NCBI GenBank assembly: GCA_017506865.1
Contig: JAFCMP010000023.1
Span: 124,001 to 188,000 of the forward strand
Reading direction: 5' to 3'
Length of the DNA stretch: 64,000 nucleotides
DNA from: Tribonema minus
Taxonomy: Eukaryota > Sar > Xanthophyceae > Tribonematales > Tribonemataceae
The notes beneath the pieces were generated by a model that was given only the letters and a program-made list of their open reading frames with translations, did not search any database and was not told where the DNA came from. Below are positions 1 to 10,458 of the stretch, piece by piece. Numbering within the stretch: the stretch's first letter is position 1; each line of letters begins with the position of its first letter. The position numbers and the translations under genes were made by a program.

Positions 1-2
1 GG

Positions 3-950
3 AGGGGCGGCCGCGTCACCAAGTCGGACCTGATCAAGGCACTTGCGTCCGGCACCGAGTTCCCGAAGCTGGGGGCAGGCAGACACGCGGCGACGGAGCC
101 AGCGGCGGCGGCAGCTCCAACAGGCGAGGCAGCAGCAGCAGCAGCGGCGGCGCCCAAGGCGGCGGCAGCGAAGGCGCCCGCGCCGGCAGCGGCGGCGCCT
201 GCGCCAGCCAGCGGCGGCAGCAGCGGCGGCGGCGGCGCGGCGGACCACACCGACATCCCCGCCAACAACATCCGCAAGGTCATCGCGAAGCGCCTCGCGC
301 AGTCCAAGGCGACGGTGCCGCACCTGTACGTCTCCGCGGAGTGTGAGCTCGACGCGCTGCTCGCGCTGCGCAAGGAGCTCGCCGCGCGGCACGGCGCCAA
401 GGTCAGCGTCAACGACCTCGTGATCCGCGCCGCCGCGCTCGCGCTGCGCGACGTGCCGGAGGCCAACGCGCAGTGGTCCGCGCGCGACGGCGCGGCGGCG
501 CTGCAGCGCGCCGTCGACGTCAGCGTCGCCGTCGCGACGCCCACGGGCCTCATCACGCCCATCGTCACGCGCGCCGCGGAGCGCGGCCTGCTGAACATCA
601 GCGCCGCGGTGCGCGACCTCGCGGGGCGCGCCAAGGAGGGCAAGCTCAAGCCCGAGGAGTTCCAGGGCGGCACGTTCACCATCTCGAACCTCGGCATGTT
701 CGGCATCGCCGAGTTCTCCGCGGTCATCAACCCGCCGCAGGCGTGCATCATGGCGGTCGGCGGCGGCGTGCGCCGCGTCGTGCCGGGGGCGCGCGACGCC
801 GCGACGGGCGCGCGCGCGCCGCCGCGCGTCGCCACCGTCATGACGGCCAAGCTGTCGGCGGACCGGCGCGTGGTGGACGAGGCCGTCGCCGCGCAGTTCC
901 TGCAGGTGTTCCAGCACTACCTGCAGAAGCCGGAGCTCATGCTGCTGTAG
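3..950 (+). CDS. Dihydrolipoamide acyltransferase (E2)-like protein, 3' part, catalytic His missing; possible E3-binding-protein-like subunit
   Basis: Partial: the reading frame is open from the window edge to a TAG at 948-950. The first residues (GRVTKSDLIKAL) match the end of a peripheral subunit-binding domain. An Ala/Pro/Gly-rich linker follows (about 90-240), then the 2-oxoacid dehydrogenase acyltransferase domain (about 255-950), with NNIRKVIAKRLAQSK and FTISNLGMFG as landmarks. E2 proteins form the core of the pyruvate dehydrogenase complex and transfer acetyl groups from lipoyl arms to CoA. The active-site motif DHRVVDG reads DRRVVDE here: His is Arg (864-866) and Gly is Glu (879-881). 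The same two positions are changed in the animal E3-binding protein (PDHX). A non-catalytic structural subunit is therefore likely, though a true E2 with an odd site cannot be excluded. The compartment is unknown because the N-terminus lies outside the window. Confidence 0.85.
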   Translation, partial: RGGRVTKSDLIKALASGTEFPKLGAGRHAATEPAAAAAPTGEAAAAAAAAPKAAAAKAPAPAAAAPAPASGGSSGGGGAADHTDIPANNIRKVIAKRLAQSKATVPHLYVSAECELDALLALRKELAARHGAKVSVNDLVIRAAALALRDVPEANAQWSARDGAAALQRAVDVSVAVATPTGLITPIVTRAAERGLLNISAAVRDLAGRAKEGKLKPEEFQGGTFTISNLGMFGIAEFSAVINPPQACIMAVGGGVRRVVPGARDAATGARAPPRVATVMTAKLSADRRVVDEAVAAQFLQVFQHYLQKPELMLL

Positions 951-1405
951 CACTGCCCGCGTAGCGGGGTGCGGGAGGTGAGGGGGGGGTCCTAACCCTA
1001 ACCCTAAGTGTACGTCTTTTGAGGTGGGGGGGGTGGAAGGGGCAGGCGCGACAATATAGTCATTTTTGATAGCTGCGGCGGCGCCACGCTGCACGGTGTA
1101 GTGTCTCGAGTAATAGGATACCAGCGAGCAGTGAACCTGCATTTTCTTTTCACCCTTGTTGGTTCAGTTGGCGCTGGCTCTTGTTTTTGTTGCCGCCGCC
1201 CCATGGTACCTTTTGGTGTTTGTTGCTGGCGGGCAGCATCACAATACCACTTTGCTGCCTGGCTCTAGAAGCTCACCATGTCTCGGCAGTCAAAATTCAC
1301 ACGCTGCAACTTCAGTTAGTGCTGTGCAACTTCATGTTTGAAGTTGCATGTGAAGTTTCGAGGTGATGCTCTGAAGCGCGCCAGGGCCCTGCGCATCGTG
1401 CGAGC
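951..1405. other. Intergenic spacer with telomere-like repeat
   Basis: No coding signal seen. It holds a short CCCTAA array (about 990-1008), a G-rich stretch (about 1021-1040), and between about 1303 and 1362 several AACTTCA/TTGAAGT motifs lying just upstream of the next predicted ATG at 1406. Confidence 0.6.
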
Positions 1406-2905
1406 ATGGCAGAACGTGGTTCTGATGTAGCGAGCGGCACCGCTGACCACCGACATGCTCTTGCAGCGCGACACAGCAGCAGGGTGCTGCCAGCTTGGAG
1501 AGGTGGATCTACGACGGACGTGCATCCCCTGTGCCAGCAGTTCACTGCTTCGGAACTGCACGAAACGCAGTTGCGGTCGGAACAGAATGCAACGCTGCTC
1601 TACGAGGCAATCGTGGGCATGGTGAGTTTTGACTGCCCGACGTTGTGTTGTCCGGCGTGCTGGAACTGATGTTTGAAGGAACAGTGTACAGCCATGGCGC
1701 CAGATGGCGAATGAGGGCGATCACGTTGGCCCCCCTATGCACGTGCTCGGTGTAGGCTGACAAGCTACACGCCTGCCGAATGTTGCTTTCGGTACTGCAC
1801 CCACTTCAAAACCTTGCGAAGGGCAGAAGGTCTGCCTTGACATTGGGCACGGTCTGCAGTTTTGCAATCACTACGACTCTTGTGGTTCACCCATCACCAG
1901 TGTAAACCTGCCGCAAGGCCTCCCATTCTCATTAACGCCCCTCTCCCCCCCCTTCCCAACCAACCCCCTGCTGCCCCCGTCCCCCGCCCCCCCCCCCCCA
2001 AAGTCCAACTCCAAGGTCGCACCGTACCGCGACGTGCGCCTGCGCGGCGCGTTCGACGCGTGGCTGCGCAAGGGCGAGCCGCATGCGCTGCACGCCGTCG
2101 CCGACGCCGAGACCGCCGCTGCCGCCGCCGCCGCCGCCTCCGCCTGCGAGGACGACGACGACGCGCTGCTGCTGCGGCGCATGCGCGCCGCCGCGGCGAA
2201 GCGGCGCGCGGACGCCGCCGCCGCGGAGGCGCGCCACGCGAAGCGCCGCGCCGCGTTCTCCGCCGCGTGCGCCGCGTACGCGCGCGGGGAGCGCGCAATT
2301 CTGGCGGCCACTACGGCGGCAGCAGCGCCCGCTGCAACAGCGGAGGGCGTGGAGCAGCGGCTGGAGGAGATGATGGGGAGCGTTGTGGCGGTGCTGGCGC
2401 GGGGGGGCGAGGGGGGCGGGCGCAAGGGGGCGGTCGGGGGGGGGTGGATGGACGCGAGGGAGTCGAGGGAGCGGGAGTTGCAGGCATTGAGCCTTGAGGT
2501 AAATGGCGGCGCGTGTGACAGTTGGGTCAGTCTGTCCAGTGGGCGGTCGTGGTCCACGCGCCGACATTCAACGCGCTGATGCTCAGAACGGCAATTTGTT
2601 TTCGCTATGTACGTGCTCGATGCGTGCAGCAGCTCAATCTGTCATCATCAGGCAACGGATCGCATGACACCCGCCTCCCACACACACACCCGACTGTTCT
2701 CTTGCTCCCGCAGCACGCATGTTCGTCCAACGACCCAATCGCGGCAACGCTGAGCAAATGGACCCGCGCCTGCCTGCGTCGGCAGCGTCCGCGCAGAGGC
2801 CTCCTCAGCACCAGCACAGCCGCTGGGCCCCGAGAACTGGCCAACACGCAGAGCAACGTGGAGGCAGCTCGTCGGCTGCACGTGTCTGCAATGCGGCGCT
2901 GTTAG
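1406..2905 (+). CDS. Unrecognised Ala/Arg-rich protein, three-exon model
   Basis: Proposed exons are 1406-1621, 2004-2498 and 2714-2905. The start is an ATG. Donors are GTGAGT (1622) and GTAAAT (2499). Acceptors follow a long C run (AG at 2002-2003) and a CT-rich tract ending CAG at 2713. All junctions are phase 0, giving about 300 residues. The middle exon encodes a highly charged Ala/Arg helix with an acidic patch (EDDDD), likely coiled-coil, ending in a Gly-rich stretch. I do not recognise a domain. The last exon may be wrong, since its composition is less protein-like and it ends without an obvious 3' signal. Confidence 0.45.
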
Positions 2906-4856
2906 AGCTGCTGATAGACACCGTGCTCACGTCCAGCGCCAGCGAGCGCATGATGAGCAAGCAGGGCACAGGTCGGGCGTATGACTCAGGCATAGGTCGC
3001 TGGAGAGCAGTAAATTGGAGGCGCAGCCCCCTTGCACCGGCGCCTTTGCGACTGCAGATCTCGCGCAGTCCTCGGACAGGACGGCGAGTGCGCCAGGGAC
3101 GACACAGCTGCAGCACCATCTGCTGCACCGGCGAAAGTAACATACACTCAACATGCGGTCAACGCATCTACCAGGTGCTCCCAGCGTTCCGCAGCTGTGC
3201 ACTACATATGAATGGTACTGGTGACAAAAGCGCCGCACACTGAAGTCTATCCTGCTGTGAATGCATTAAATCACCTTGCAACATCGACACCAGACCTTAC
3301 ACTTGTACTCGTCTATGACTCTCGCCTTGTACTTGTACATACGAATGTGTGCTGCGCCGCTATAATTGCGTACACGGAGGTCGCAAATGAGGGCGGGTGC
3401 TACTGGCTGCATGTTGGTGTGGGAAGGGCGCGGCAAACTGGGTCCACGAGCTCTTCCCGGGTGTCATGACGGGCAGTGGAGGCATGCGCCTTGGCATGCA
3501 GACACGCCCAGGCACGCGTCTCTGAGCAAGCGCCTGGGACTTCAGTGGCTCCTCGAGAGACCGTAAGCGACTGCGCCGCGCGGCATGCTTCATGTTGCAA
3601 CCGGTTGGAGCACAGGCCCATCGCAACGCGCCCGTGCGCAGAGACGAATTCCGGGGCCTGCAAGTGTGCGCGTCCCTTGGTTTGTCAGAGCACTGTGAGG
3701 TGCATTGTTTGCCATGTGCACATGTGGCTGTCATACTTGTGGACTTGTATTCGTAAATGACGGCGCCGGGTGAGTCCTATGCTGTCGTACACGTGATCGA
3801 TTCAGCATTTACAGTTGTTGTCAGCATTGAGCTCATTGCCCTTGCTTCACTGGTCACAAGTCGTGGTCAGCATTGCACTCATTGCCCTTGCTTCACTTGT
3901 CACATTTGCAAAGGTTCTCATGTTGGCTTTGGTACTGTTCATTGTTCTGATTATCAGCCCAAGATATCAGCGCAGTGTTAACGAGCACGTAGTAGAGGCT
4001 AGTATGCTGTAAAGTCACAACCCCCTCAGCAGAAAGTGCAACCCTCCCTGCCGGTATCAGGTGCAAGGCAACGCCACCCGGCAATGCACAGGAAAAGAAC
4101 ATGACATAACCCCAATCATGAGCGTGACACACACACATCGATAAAAGATGGTGTAAATCCATTTCAAACAGCTTGCAGAGCGAGGCACAGTGGGATGTGA
4201 TATGCGGGGCCACACAGCGAGGACGCTCTGACTACGGGGAAGGGGACAGGTGTGTGCTCTCCACAGCCGCACCGCTTGGGTGAGCCCATTTAGGGATCGC
4301 TGGCTGCTACTAAGGTACTCGAGTAATTTCGGGGGCCGTATGTTACTTGAAGGGGACCTGCCTTCCTTCCTGCTGAGGTGGGGGTGTTGAGAGGGGGGGG
4401 GAGGGGGGGGGGGGGGGGGTTGAGGTGCCGTCAGACGCCCATACATGGCTGCCTTCAGACACCCCTTGCTTCTCGCTTACTGTGAAGTGCGGCAGCCGGG
4501 CTTGGGCCCCAAGCCGCGCGCTGCGCATTCATTGTGTGGGTTGAGATCATGGTACTCCGCATGCTGCTGTCGCGATCACGCGCGCCGCGCGCTGGACCTG
4601 GCGGGGAACGACCGGCCACCCCCGCACCTGGCGGTGCAGCCTTGCTTCCTCCTGCACTTCCGCGCAAAAACTGCGGCGACCGCTGCCGCGCGCCAAAGCT
4701 TTGGCGCCGCTGACTGAGAGACGTACAAACTGTGCACGCGCGGCGCAGGGCACGCCCCCGCGCCGCAAACCTACTGTTTTCGCGCACACCGCGCTACGTA
4801 AAGACACCGCGCTGCTGCCGCAGCAACTCCGCGTGGCGACCCGCGAGGGACTGAGT
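2906..4856. other. Intergenic region without recognised genes
   Basis: Short open frames on both strands show no protein-like composition. It contains a two-copy tandem repeat of about 46 bp (about 3816-3907, shared core CATTGCCCTTGCTTCAC) and a long G run (about 4391-4420). Confidence 0.5.
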
Positions 4857-7580
4857 TCAGTCCAGGGGCACCCCCCCCTCGCCGCCGCCGCCGCCGCCGC
4901 CGGGGCCGCCGGCGCCGACGCGCGCGAGGCTCTGCGCGAGCACCGCCGCCGCCGCCGCCGGGTCGATGCCGAGCTGCAGCAGCACGGCGTCGGTCGAGCG
5001 CACGGGGGCGGCGCGCGTGCCGTCGAGCCACTGGAGATCGAGGAACGCGCGCACCTCCGCGCGCGACGCGACGCCGGGCCGGCGCAGCAGCCGCCGCAGG
5101 AAGCGCTCCAGCTCCGCGCAGGCGTCGGAGTCGACGTCCGCGTCGCCGCCGCCGTCGTCGCCGTCGCCGCTGCTGCCGCCGTCGCCGTCGCCGCCGACGA
5201 TCAGCGCCGCCGCCGGCGGGAGCGGCGCCGCCAGCGCCGCGGCGACGGCCCGCACGTCGCGCAGCGTGCGGTGGCACACGTGCACGGTGCGCGCGCAGCG
5301 CACGGCGACCAGGAAGCCGCCGCCGATCGCCGGCTGCAGCGACAGCGCGAACCTGCTGACGTCGTCGTCGGCGTCGCCGCTGTCGCCGCCGTCTGCATCC
5401 GGGCTGTCGCAGCAGCACGAGCACGGCAGGGCCGTTGACGCCGGTGCCGGCGATGTCGCGGCGGCGGTGCCGGCGGCGCTGCTGCTCCTGCTGCTGCCGC
5501 CGCCGCCGCCATTGCTGGCCGCCACTATCCTAGAGCTACTTGTACGGTGCGGGGTGGTGCGCGCATGTGCGCTGCTCCTGGCCCCCGCAGTCGTGTCCGC
5601 TGCTGCTGCTGCTTGCTCCTGCATGGCACTAGCCACCCGGCTGAGGCTGCCGGTGGTCGACAGGGCATTCGCGGGCGCGCCGCTTGCTGCGGCAGCAGCA
5701 GCGGCGGCAGCAGCGCTCATGCTCGCCTGCTGCCGGCGGCGCTGCTGCTGCTGCTGCTGCTCGAGGTGGTGCAGCAGCAGCTGACCCGCAGCAGCCGCGC
5801 CGGCGGCGCCGGACGATGAGTCGGACGCCGCGCGCTCCCGCGCTGTCCTCATGGGTGGCGACTCAGAGTGAGATCGCTTCACGCCCGTGTGCGAGGCACT
5901 TGCCTCAGGCCTGCTGCGGCGAGGCTTGCGCACACCGCCGGCACCAGTGCTGCGCCCCCCCTCCGCAAGCGCCGCGCCGGCATCGCCGTGCCGCGCCTCT
6001 TGCCCCTTCGCCTCCTTGGGCGCCAAGCTGCCGCTGTTCTGCCGCTGCCGCTGCGGCGGCGCCTGCTGCTGCGCCTTGCGCGGCGAGTCCTGTGCGCGCT
6101 TCTGCTTCCGCGGCGACGCCACGTACTGCTGCGCCTGCTGCAGCGCCGCCGCCGCGTTCTGCTGCTGCTGCTGCTGGAAGCGCAGAGCCGGCGGCAGCAG
6201 CGGCGGCGGCGGCACCGGCGGCGCCGCGTGCGCGCCCGCCTGCGGCGCCACCGGCAGTTGCTGCCCCTGCATGAGCGCCTGCACCTGCATGATCCACGGC
6301 CGCAGGCGCGTGGGGTCCGCCTGCACGGCGTACGCGTGCGCGTCGCGGCTCGTGCGCAACACCGCCGTCTCGAGGTGTGCGGCGACGACGCTTACGGAGC
6401 GCGCAAGCTCCGGCGGCAGCGCGTCGCCCGCGCCCTGCATCGCGAGCAGCGCCTGCGTGACGGCGGCGAGCATGCGCAGGCGGTCCGCGTGCGCGAGGCC
6501 GAGGCGCGCCGCGTCGTCGTGGCACGGCGTCAGCGCGAGCTGGATGTCGCCGTGTGCGCCGCGCAGCACGCTGCCGCCGTTGGCGCCCTTGGCGATGACG
6601 CAGGCGGCGCCGTCGGCGCTGCTGACGGAGTTTGCGCGCGGCAGCGGCAGCGGCGGCGCTGGCTGCAGCGGCGCGGGCGCCGTGCAGGACGATTGTGTCA
6701 GTGCTAGCATCTGGTTCTGCGCGCTGCTTTGCTGACCCCAGGCTGGTGGAATGAAGCTCTGCTGCTGCTGCTGCTGCTGCTGATGGTGGTGAATTGCTGC
6801 AAGCTGCGCACTCTGTGGCTGCAGCGCCATGCCTGGGTAACAGCCTGGCGAGGTGCTGCTGGTGGTGCCGGGTGGCTGGCTGTACCATGGTACACTGGGC
6901 ATGTGCATGTGACCGAGCTGCTGCTGCTGCTGCTGATGCTGGTGCTGCTGCTGTTGTTGCACTGCCGCTGCTGCCGCCAGCCCCGCCAACAAAGGGTTGC
7001 CTCCTCCTGCATATTGCTGCATGTACAGCGGAGCCGATGCTGAAGCAGCTCGCGCGGACTGCAAAAAGTTGGTAGACGCATTGTCATCGGAACTGCTAGC
7101 TTCTTGACGCCGTTGTTGCTTCTGCAGGACGTGAGGCGGAGGCAGAGGCTGCAGTTGAGGCAACAGCTGCTGCTGCTGCTGCGTGCGGGTGTAAGATCGC
7201 GGGTCCTCCGACGGGCCCATCATGATCGCCGACGCTGCTGTGGTTCTGAAGCCAGCCCCCCCGCGGTCGTACTGCTCGGCCAAAAGGCTGGCCCTGCGCT
7301 GAAGCGAGGCCTGCTGACACTGCAGTAGGTTGGCGGGTTCACCGCCGCTGCCGGCAGGCATCCCTTGCAGAAGCGCAGCGCCGAACTGCCTGATCGACAG
7401 CGATGGGTCGCCGGCCAGCTGCTGTAGCTCGGCGCTGCTGCCCTCTATCAGCGTCTCGAACTCAACGAGATCGCTTTCCGCCTTGGCATTGGTGCTTTCG
7501 CACGGACTGGCTGTGCGGCGGCCTGTGCTGCTGCCATCATCGCGCCAACTATCCTCGCCGTAATCGCCGAGGGACGCCAT
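4857..7580 (-). CDS. PolyQ/Ala-rich protein with a probable C-terminal PX (phosphoinositide-binding) domain
   Basis: Single uninterrupted frame of 907 residues from an ATG (complement of 7578-7580) to TGA (4857-4859). The N-terminal ~150 residues are ordinary and acidic. The middle (~150-720) is low complexity with many Gln runs encoded mainly by CAG, plus Ala, Ser and Pro runs, as in eukaryotic transcription or RNA-granule proteins. The last ~170 residues read like a PX domain: a beta segment (GGGFLVAVRCARTVHV), a Pro-rich loop (PLPPAAALIVGG), an acidic insertion, then ELERFLRRLLRRPGV..AEVRAFLDL. This last element matches the PX C-terminal helix signature R..L..FL..LL..P....S..L..FL. PX domains bind phosphoinositides and act in membrane trafficking. 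The domain call is by eye; the basic residues of the binding pocket are not certain. R1 lies about 160 bp upstream of the start. Confidence 0.7.
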   Translation of the reverse strand: MASLGDYGEDSWRDDGSSTGRRTASPCESTNAKAESDLVEFETLIEGSSAELQQLAGDPSLSIRQFGAALLQGMPAGSGGEPANLLQCQQASLQRRASLLAEQYDRGGAGFRTTAASAIMMGPSEDPRSYTRTQQQQQLLPQLQPLPPPHVLQKQQRRQEASSSDDNASTNFLQSARAASASAPLYMQQYAGGGNPLLAGLAAAAAVQQQQQHQHQQQQQQLGHMHMPSVPWYSQPPGTTSSTSPGCYPGMALQPQSAQLAAIHHHQQQQQQQQSFIPPAWGQQSSAQNQMLALTQSSCTAPAPLQPAPPLPLPRANSVSSADGAACVIAKGANGGSVLRGAHGDIQLALTPCHDDAARLGLAHADRLRMLAAVTQALLAMQGAGDALPPELARSVSVVAAHLETAVLRTSRDAHAYAVQADPTRLRPWIMQVQALMQGQQLPVAPQAGAHAAPPVPPPPLLPPALRFQQQQQQNAAAALQQAQQYVASPRKQKRAQDSPRKAQQQAPPQRQRQNSGSLAPKEAKGQEARHGDAGAALAEGGRSTGAGGVRKPRRSRPEASASHTGVKRSHSESPPMRTARERAASDSSSGAAGAAAAGQLLLHHLEQQQQQQRRRQQASMSAAAAAAAAAASGAPANALSTTGSLSRVASAMQEQAAAAADTTAGARSSAHARTTPHRTSSSRIVAASNGGGGGSSRSSSAAGTAAATSPAPASTALPCSCCCDSPDADGGDSGDADDDVSRFALSLQPAIGGGFLVAVRCARTVHVCHRTLRDVRAVAAALAAPLPPAAALIVGGDGDGGSSGDGDDGGGDADVDSDACAELERFLRRLLRRPGVASRAEVRAFLDLQWLDGTRAAPVRSTDAVLLQLGIDPAAAAAVLAQSLARVGAGGPGGGGGGGEGGVPLD

Positions 7581-7742
7581 GCAGAGGTGTGAGTGTCGCG
7601 TCCAGCCTCCTGCGTCTGACTACAGCTGCTGCACGTACAGCTGTGCGTTCACGTGTCCCCAGGGACAGCCAATCAACCTGCCAGCTGCGACCGAGCGGCA
7701 GGGCGATGCGCGCAAGCTGGCATGATCCTCTCCTACTAGGTC
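7581..7742. promoter_or_regulatory. Presumed 5' region of the polyQ/PX gene
   Basis: The 160 bp between the ATG of the polyQ/PX gene and repeat R1. No TATA box or other defined element was recognised, so R1 may have landed in or close to the promoter. Confidence 0.3.
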
Positions 7743-8724
7743 CGCTGTGCCTACGCCTGCCTGGGCTCGCCTGGTACGCAGCTGCGGTGTGTTGACGGTG
7801 GCACTCTCTGGTGTTCCGTGCAGCGAAAGGAAGCGTCAGGCTGGCATGCCGCAAGCAGCAGTGCGTGGCCTGCCCCTGGACCTCGTGCCACATAGGCTTC
7901 ATGACGCTCTTCTTTTCACTCCTTAGATGTTGAACATGTCAGCAAAACTCCTCAAACTCAAGCAACGTGGCACTGTGAAAGGTTTTCAAAACACTTTGTG
8001 GCTACCCACGTGAGCGAGACAGACGTGCCGGGCATGTGAGGCACGGCTTGTACAGTCCAATACACAGGCCTGCAGCGTGTGCGCAAGCACTGCTGTTCGT
8101 AACTTGGCCGCCTGCTCTCGTGTGCCTTTTCAGGGTAGGTTGAAGTACGATGCACACTCATCAGCGAACACAATTTGCATACTAAGCTGCACATGCCGCC
8201 GTTAGCGCGCTCACAGTGCTGCTGCCATTGGTGATGCACGCACTGGCTTGTCTCCCCCCCCCCAATCCCAGCCTCAGAGGATGGGTTAGGGTTAGGGTTA
8301 GGCATGGCGTGTGCGCCAACTCGGAGTCAGCCAGGATGGATCTCAAATGGCAAATCGACGTGGAAACTCCACGATGCAACCATGGGTGCGTGGTGAATGC
8401 GTTGTGATGGTCGATCGGCATTTCAAAACAACACGACGGAGTTATTATCTGCGCGGAGGCTTTTACGAGCGGCGCGGTGCTTGAACGGGCGCCCGGCCAG
8501 CCGGCGTACACGCAGGCGCCAGCCGCCGGCGCACGTAAGTGCGCACACGCTGCAGTGCCCAATCTCATCTCGCAGTCTCAGCAGCTGTCCACGACCTCTA
8601 GTCCCATTCATGGGTGCCAACGATGTCATCTCATGCAACCGTAACGGAAGCAGAATGGTGCCCTTGAGCCGCCAGTGCGCTTACCTGCATGTGAACGCTG
8701 TCTCATGCAGAGATCTGACAAGGG
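7743..8724. repeat. Dispersed repeat R1, copy A (~1 kb)
   Basis: Nearly identical to 24422-25390 in the same orientation, with scattered substitutions and one ~20 bp difference around 8530-8570. It carries an internal telomere-like GGGTTA array (about 8284-8303) and a C9-10 run near 8252. Short frames on both strands are shared by the two copies but resemble no protein I know. No terminal inverted repeats or target duplications were identified. It is likely a non-autonomous mobile element or a segmental duplication. Confidence 0.8.
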
Positions 8725-9042
8725 GAGTGGTTGCAGTCTCAATGCACAGATTTGACAAGGCGTGGTGCAACAGCAGCAGAGAGAGCTCAAAATTTTTGAG
8801 GCAGCTTGATGGTGTATTGGATGATTACTGATCTGTGTTTGAAATGCGGTAATCCAGCATGAGCCATGACGTTTTATGGTGCCAAGCTATCTGTTAAATT
8901 CTGATGAGTCAGCATGAGTTTGACACATGTACAGTTTGAGACGCCTGAGGTGAGCAGCGACTTATTGTGCTTCGCAACAATGCATGAAACTTCCCATTAT
9001 ATAGTGGCATGAGACGTAGTCCGTCTGTGACTGTGCCAAGTA
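8725..9042. other. Spacer before the retroelement ORF
   Basis: AT-richer than its surroundings, with no gene seen. It probably includes the 5' portion of the interrupted retroelement. Confidence 0.4.
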
Positions 9043-10458
9043 ATGGGTGATGGCATACGATATCGCAAGCAATCCATTATATCTACTAGCATAGAAGTAC
9101 TCAACTGCTCCAGGCCCGAGGACTGCTGCAGCGCCTGCAACAGGAGCAGCGGCAGGCGGCGCCGCAGTCGTGCCGGCTGCGACAGCGGTAACGGCGGTGC
9201 AGCGGCCAATGCGGCAGGTGCTGCACCAGCACCTGCGGCAGCAGCAGCACCAGCAGCAGCAACGGCAGGCGGCGCAGCTGCTCCAGCGCACGCAGCAGCA
9301 GCAGCCGTCAATGCAGGCGCTGCGCGTTCCACACCAGCAATGCTACAAGGCGCAGCAGCAGCAGAGGTGGCGCGCCTGCCCCTCTGCGGACGATCGCCAC
9401 AGCTGCCGCATCCCTACGTGCAGCAACAGGTGACAAGCTGGAACATGCCACCAGCGCTAATGCCACTGCAGCAGCAGCCACCTATGCAGCAGGCGCCGTC
9501 GCCAGCAGGTGGTGGCACTGGTGCGGATGCTGCTTACAGTGTACTTCATGGCAGTGCTCTGCAGTTGCAGTGTAGCCTGAGGCGCCTCAATCATAGTACG
9601 CTTGCAGATGCCGTCGCTACTGAGCTTGCAGATAAAGTGGAGGCGGACCTGCAACAGCTGCCGCAGGGCACACAACGCACGCAAGCACTTGCGCAAATCC
9701 GGTCGCAGCGCCACATGCACTCGATCAGCATGGCATTCCTCAACGAGCCGATGTACTCCACAGCGGCTTCGTTTGATGGCCTATCCTGGCAGCTGGCCGT
9801 CAAACGCGACGTCGGAGTAGAGGAGCAGACGGCAGGCTGCAAGCTGTGCGGGAAGTCGCCAGGGGACACTCTGCATGCACTGTGTCAAGCGCAACGCGTC
9901 AAGGCGCACGACACCATCGTCCATAACGGCGTCAAGAGGGCCCCGCAGCGCATCCTGCAGCAGTACCTCAAAACAGGACTGGTGGACGAGGACTACACGC
10001 CGTTTCTGGGGTCCGCCGGGCCGCCGGGAAGTCGCAGGATGGACATCGTGCTGCCTGCCGACACCTTCCCGGTGACCGACTACGACGATCCGACACGTCA
10101 ACTGCCGCTCACGCTTGACATCACCTGCTTCGAGGCACAGGTGGCGTCGCGGGCGGAGAAGACTGTAGACCCCGAACATTGCTGCCGCGACCAAGAGGCC
10201 ACCAAATACATCCACTATTCTGGTCATTATGATCAGAATTGCTACAAACTTGCCACTTTGGCAGCTGGGTCATTTGGCAGCATCGGGGCGCAGGGGCAGA
10301 AGCTGCTGGAGGCTGTGGCGACGGAGTATGCCAGCAGGATGTCAGTGCCCGGAGGAGCGCGCCCTAAAGCTCTCAAGGGCATCGCCCTGGCGTGCTTACG
10401 CTCGGCACTGTCGGCAGCGCTCCACATGGCGTACTCTGGCCGTGTCATGACACACATG
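9043..10458 (+). pseudogene. Non-LTR-retroelement-like C-terminal protein (Zn knuckle plus restriction-like endonuclease-like region), interrupted
   Basis: Open from an ATG at 9043, about 472 residues up to the point where an LTR begins. The N-terminal third is Ala/Gln low complexity. The rest resembles the region after the reverse transcriptase in non-LTR (LINE-type) polyproteins: a Cys/His cluster (CKLCG..........LHALC), then RMDIVLP, about 20 residues later LTLDITCF, and K near TKYIHY. This D...D...K order recalls a PD-(D/E)XK restriction-like endonuclease. No reverse transcriptase is present, so this is either a 5'-truncated element or a stand-alone derivative. The LTR element at 10459-21204 is inserted after codon 10456-10458; past the insertion the frame stops within about 15 codons (21209 onward). 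The frame printed across the junction (to 10596) is LTR sequence. Confidence 0.55.
10455..10458. repeat. Target-site duplication CATG, left copy
   Basis: CATG immediately before the 5' LTR is matched by CATG immediately after the 3' LTR (21205-21208). Confidence 0.75.

Noticed and set aside
4701-6735. Long plus-strand frames of 245-282 residues
   Set aside because: They are antisense to the polyQ/PX gene; their Arg/Ala/Ser composition is what GC-rich trinucleotide repeats give in other frames.
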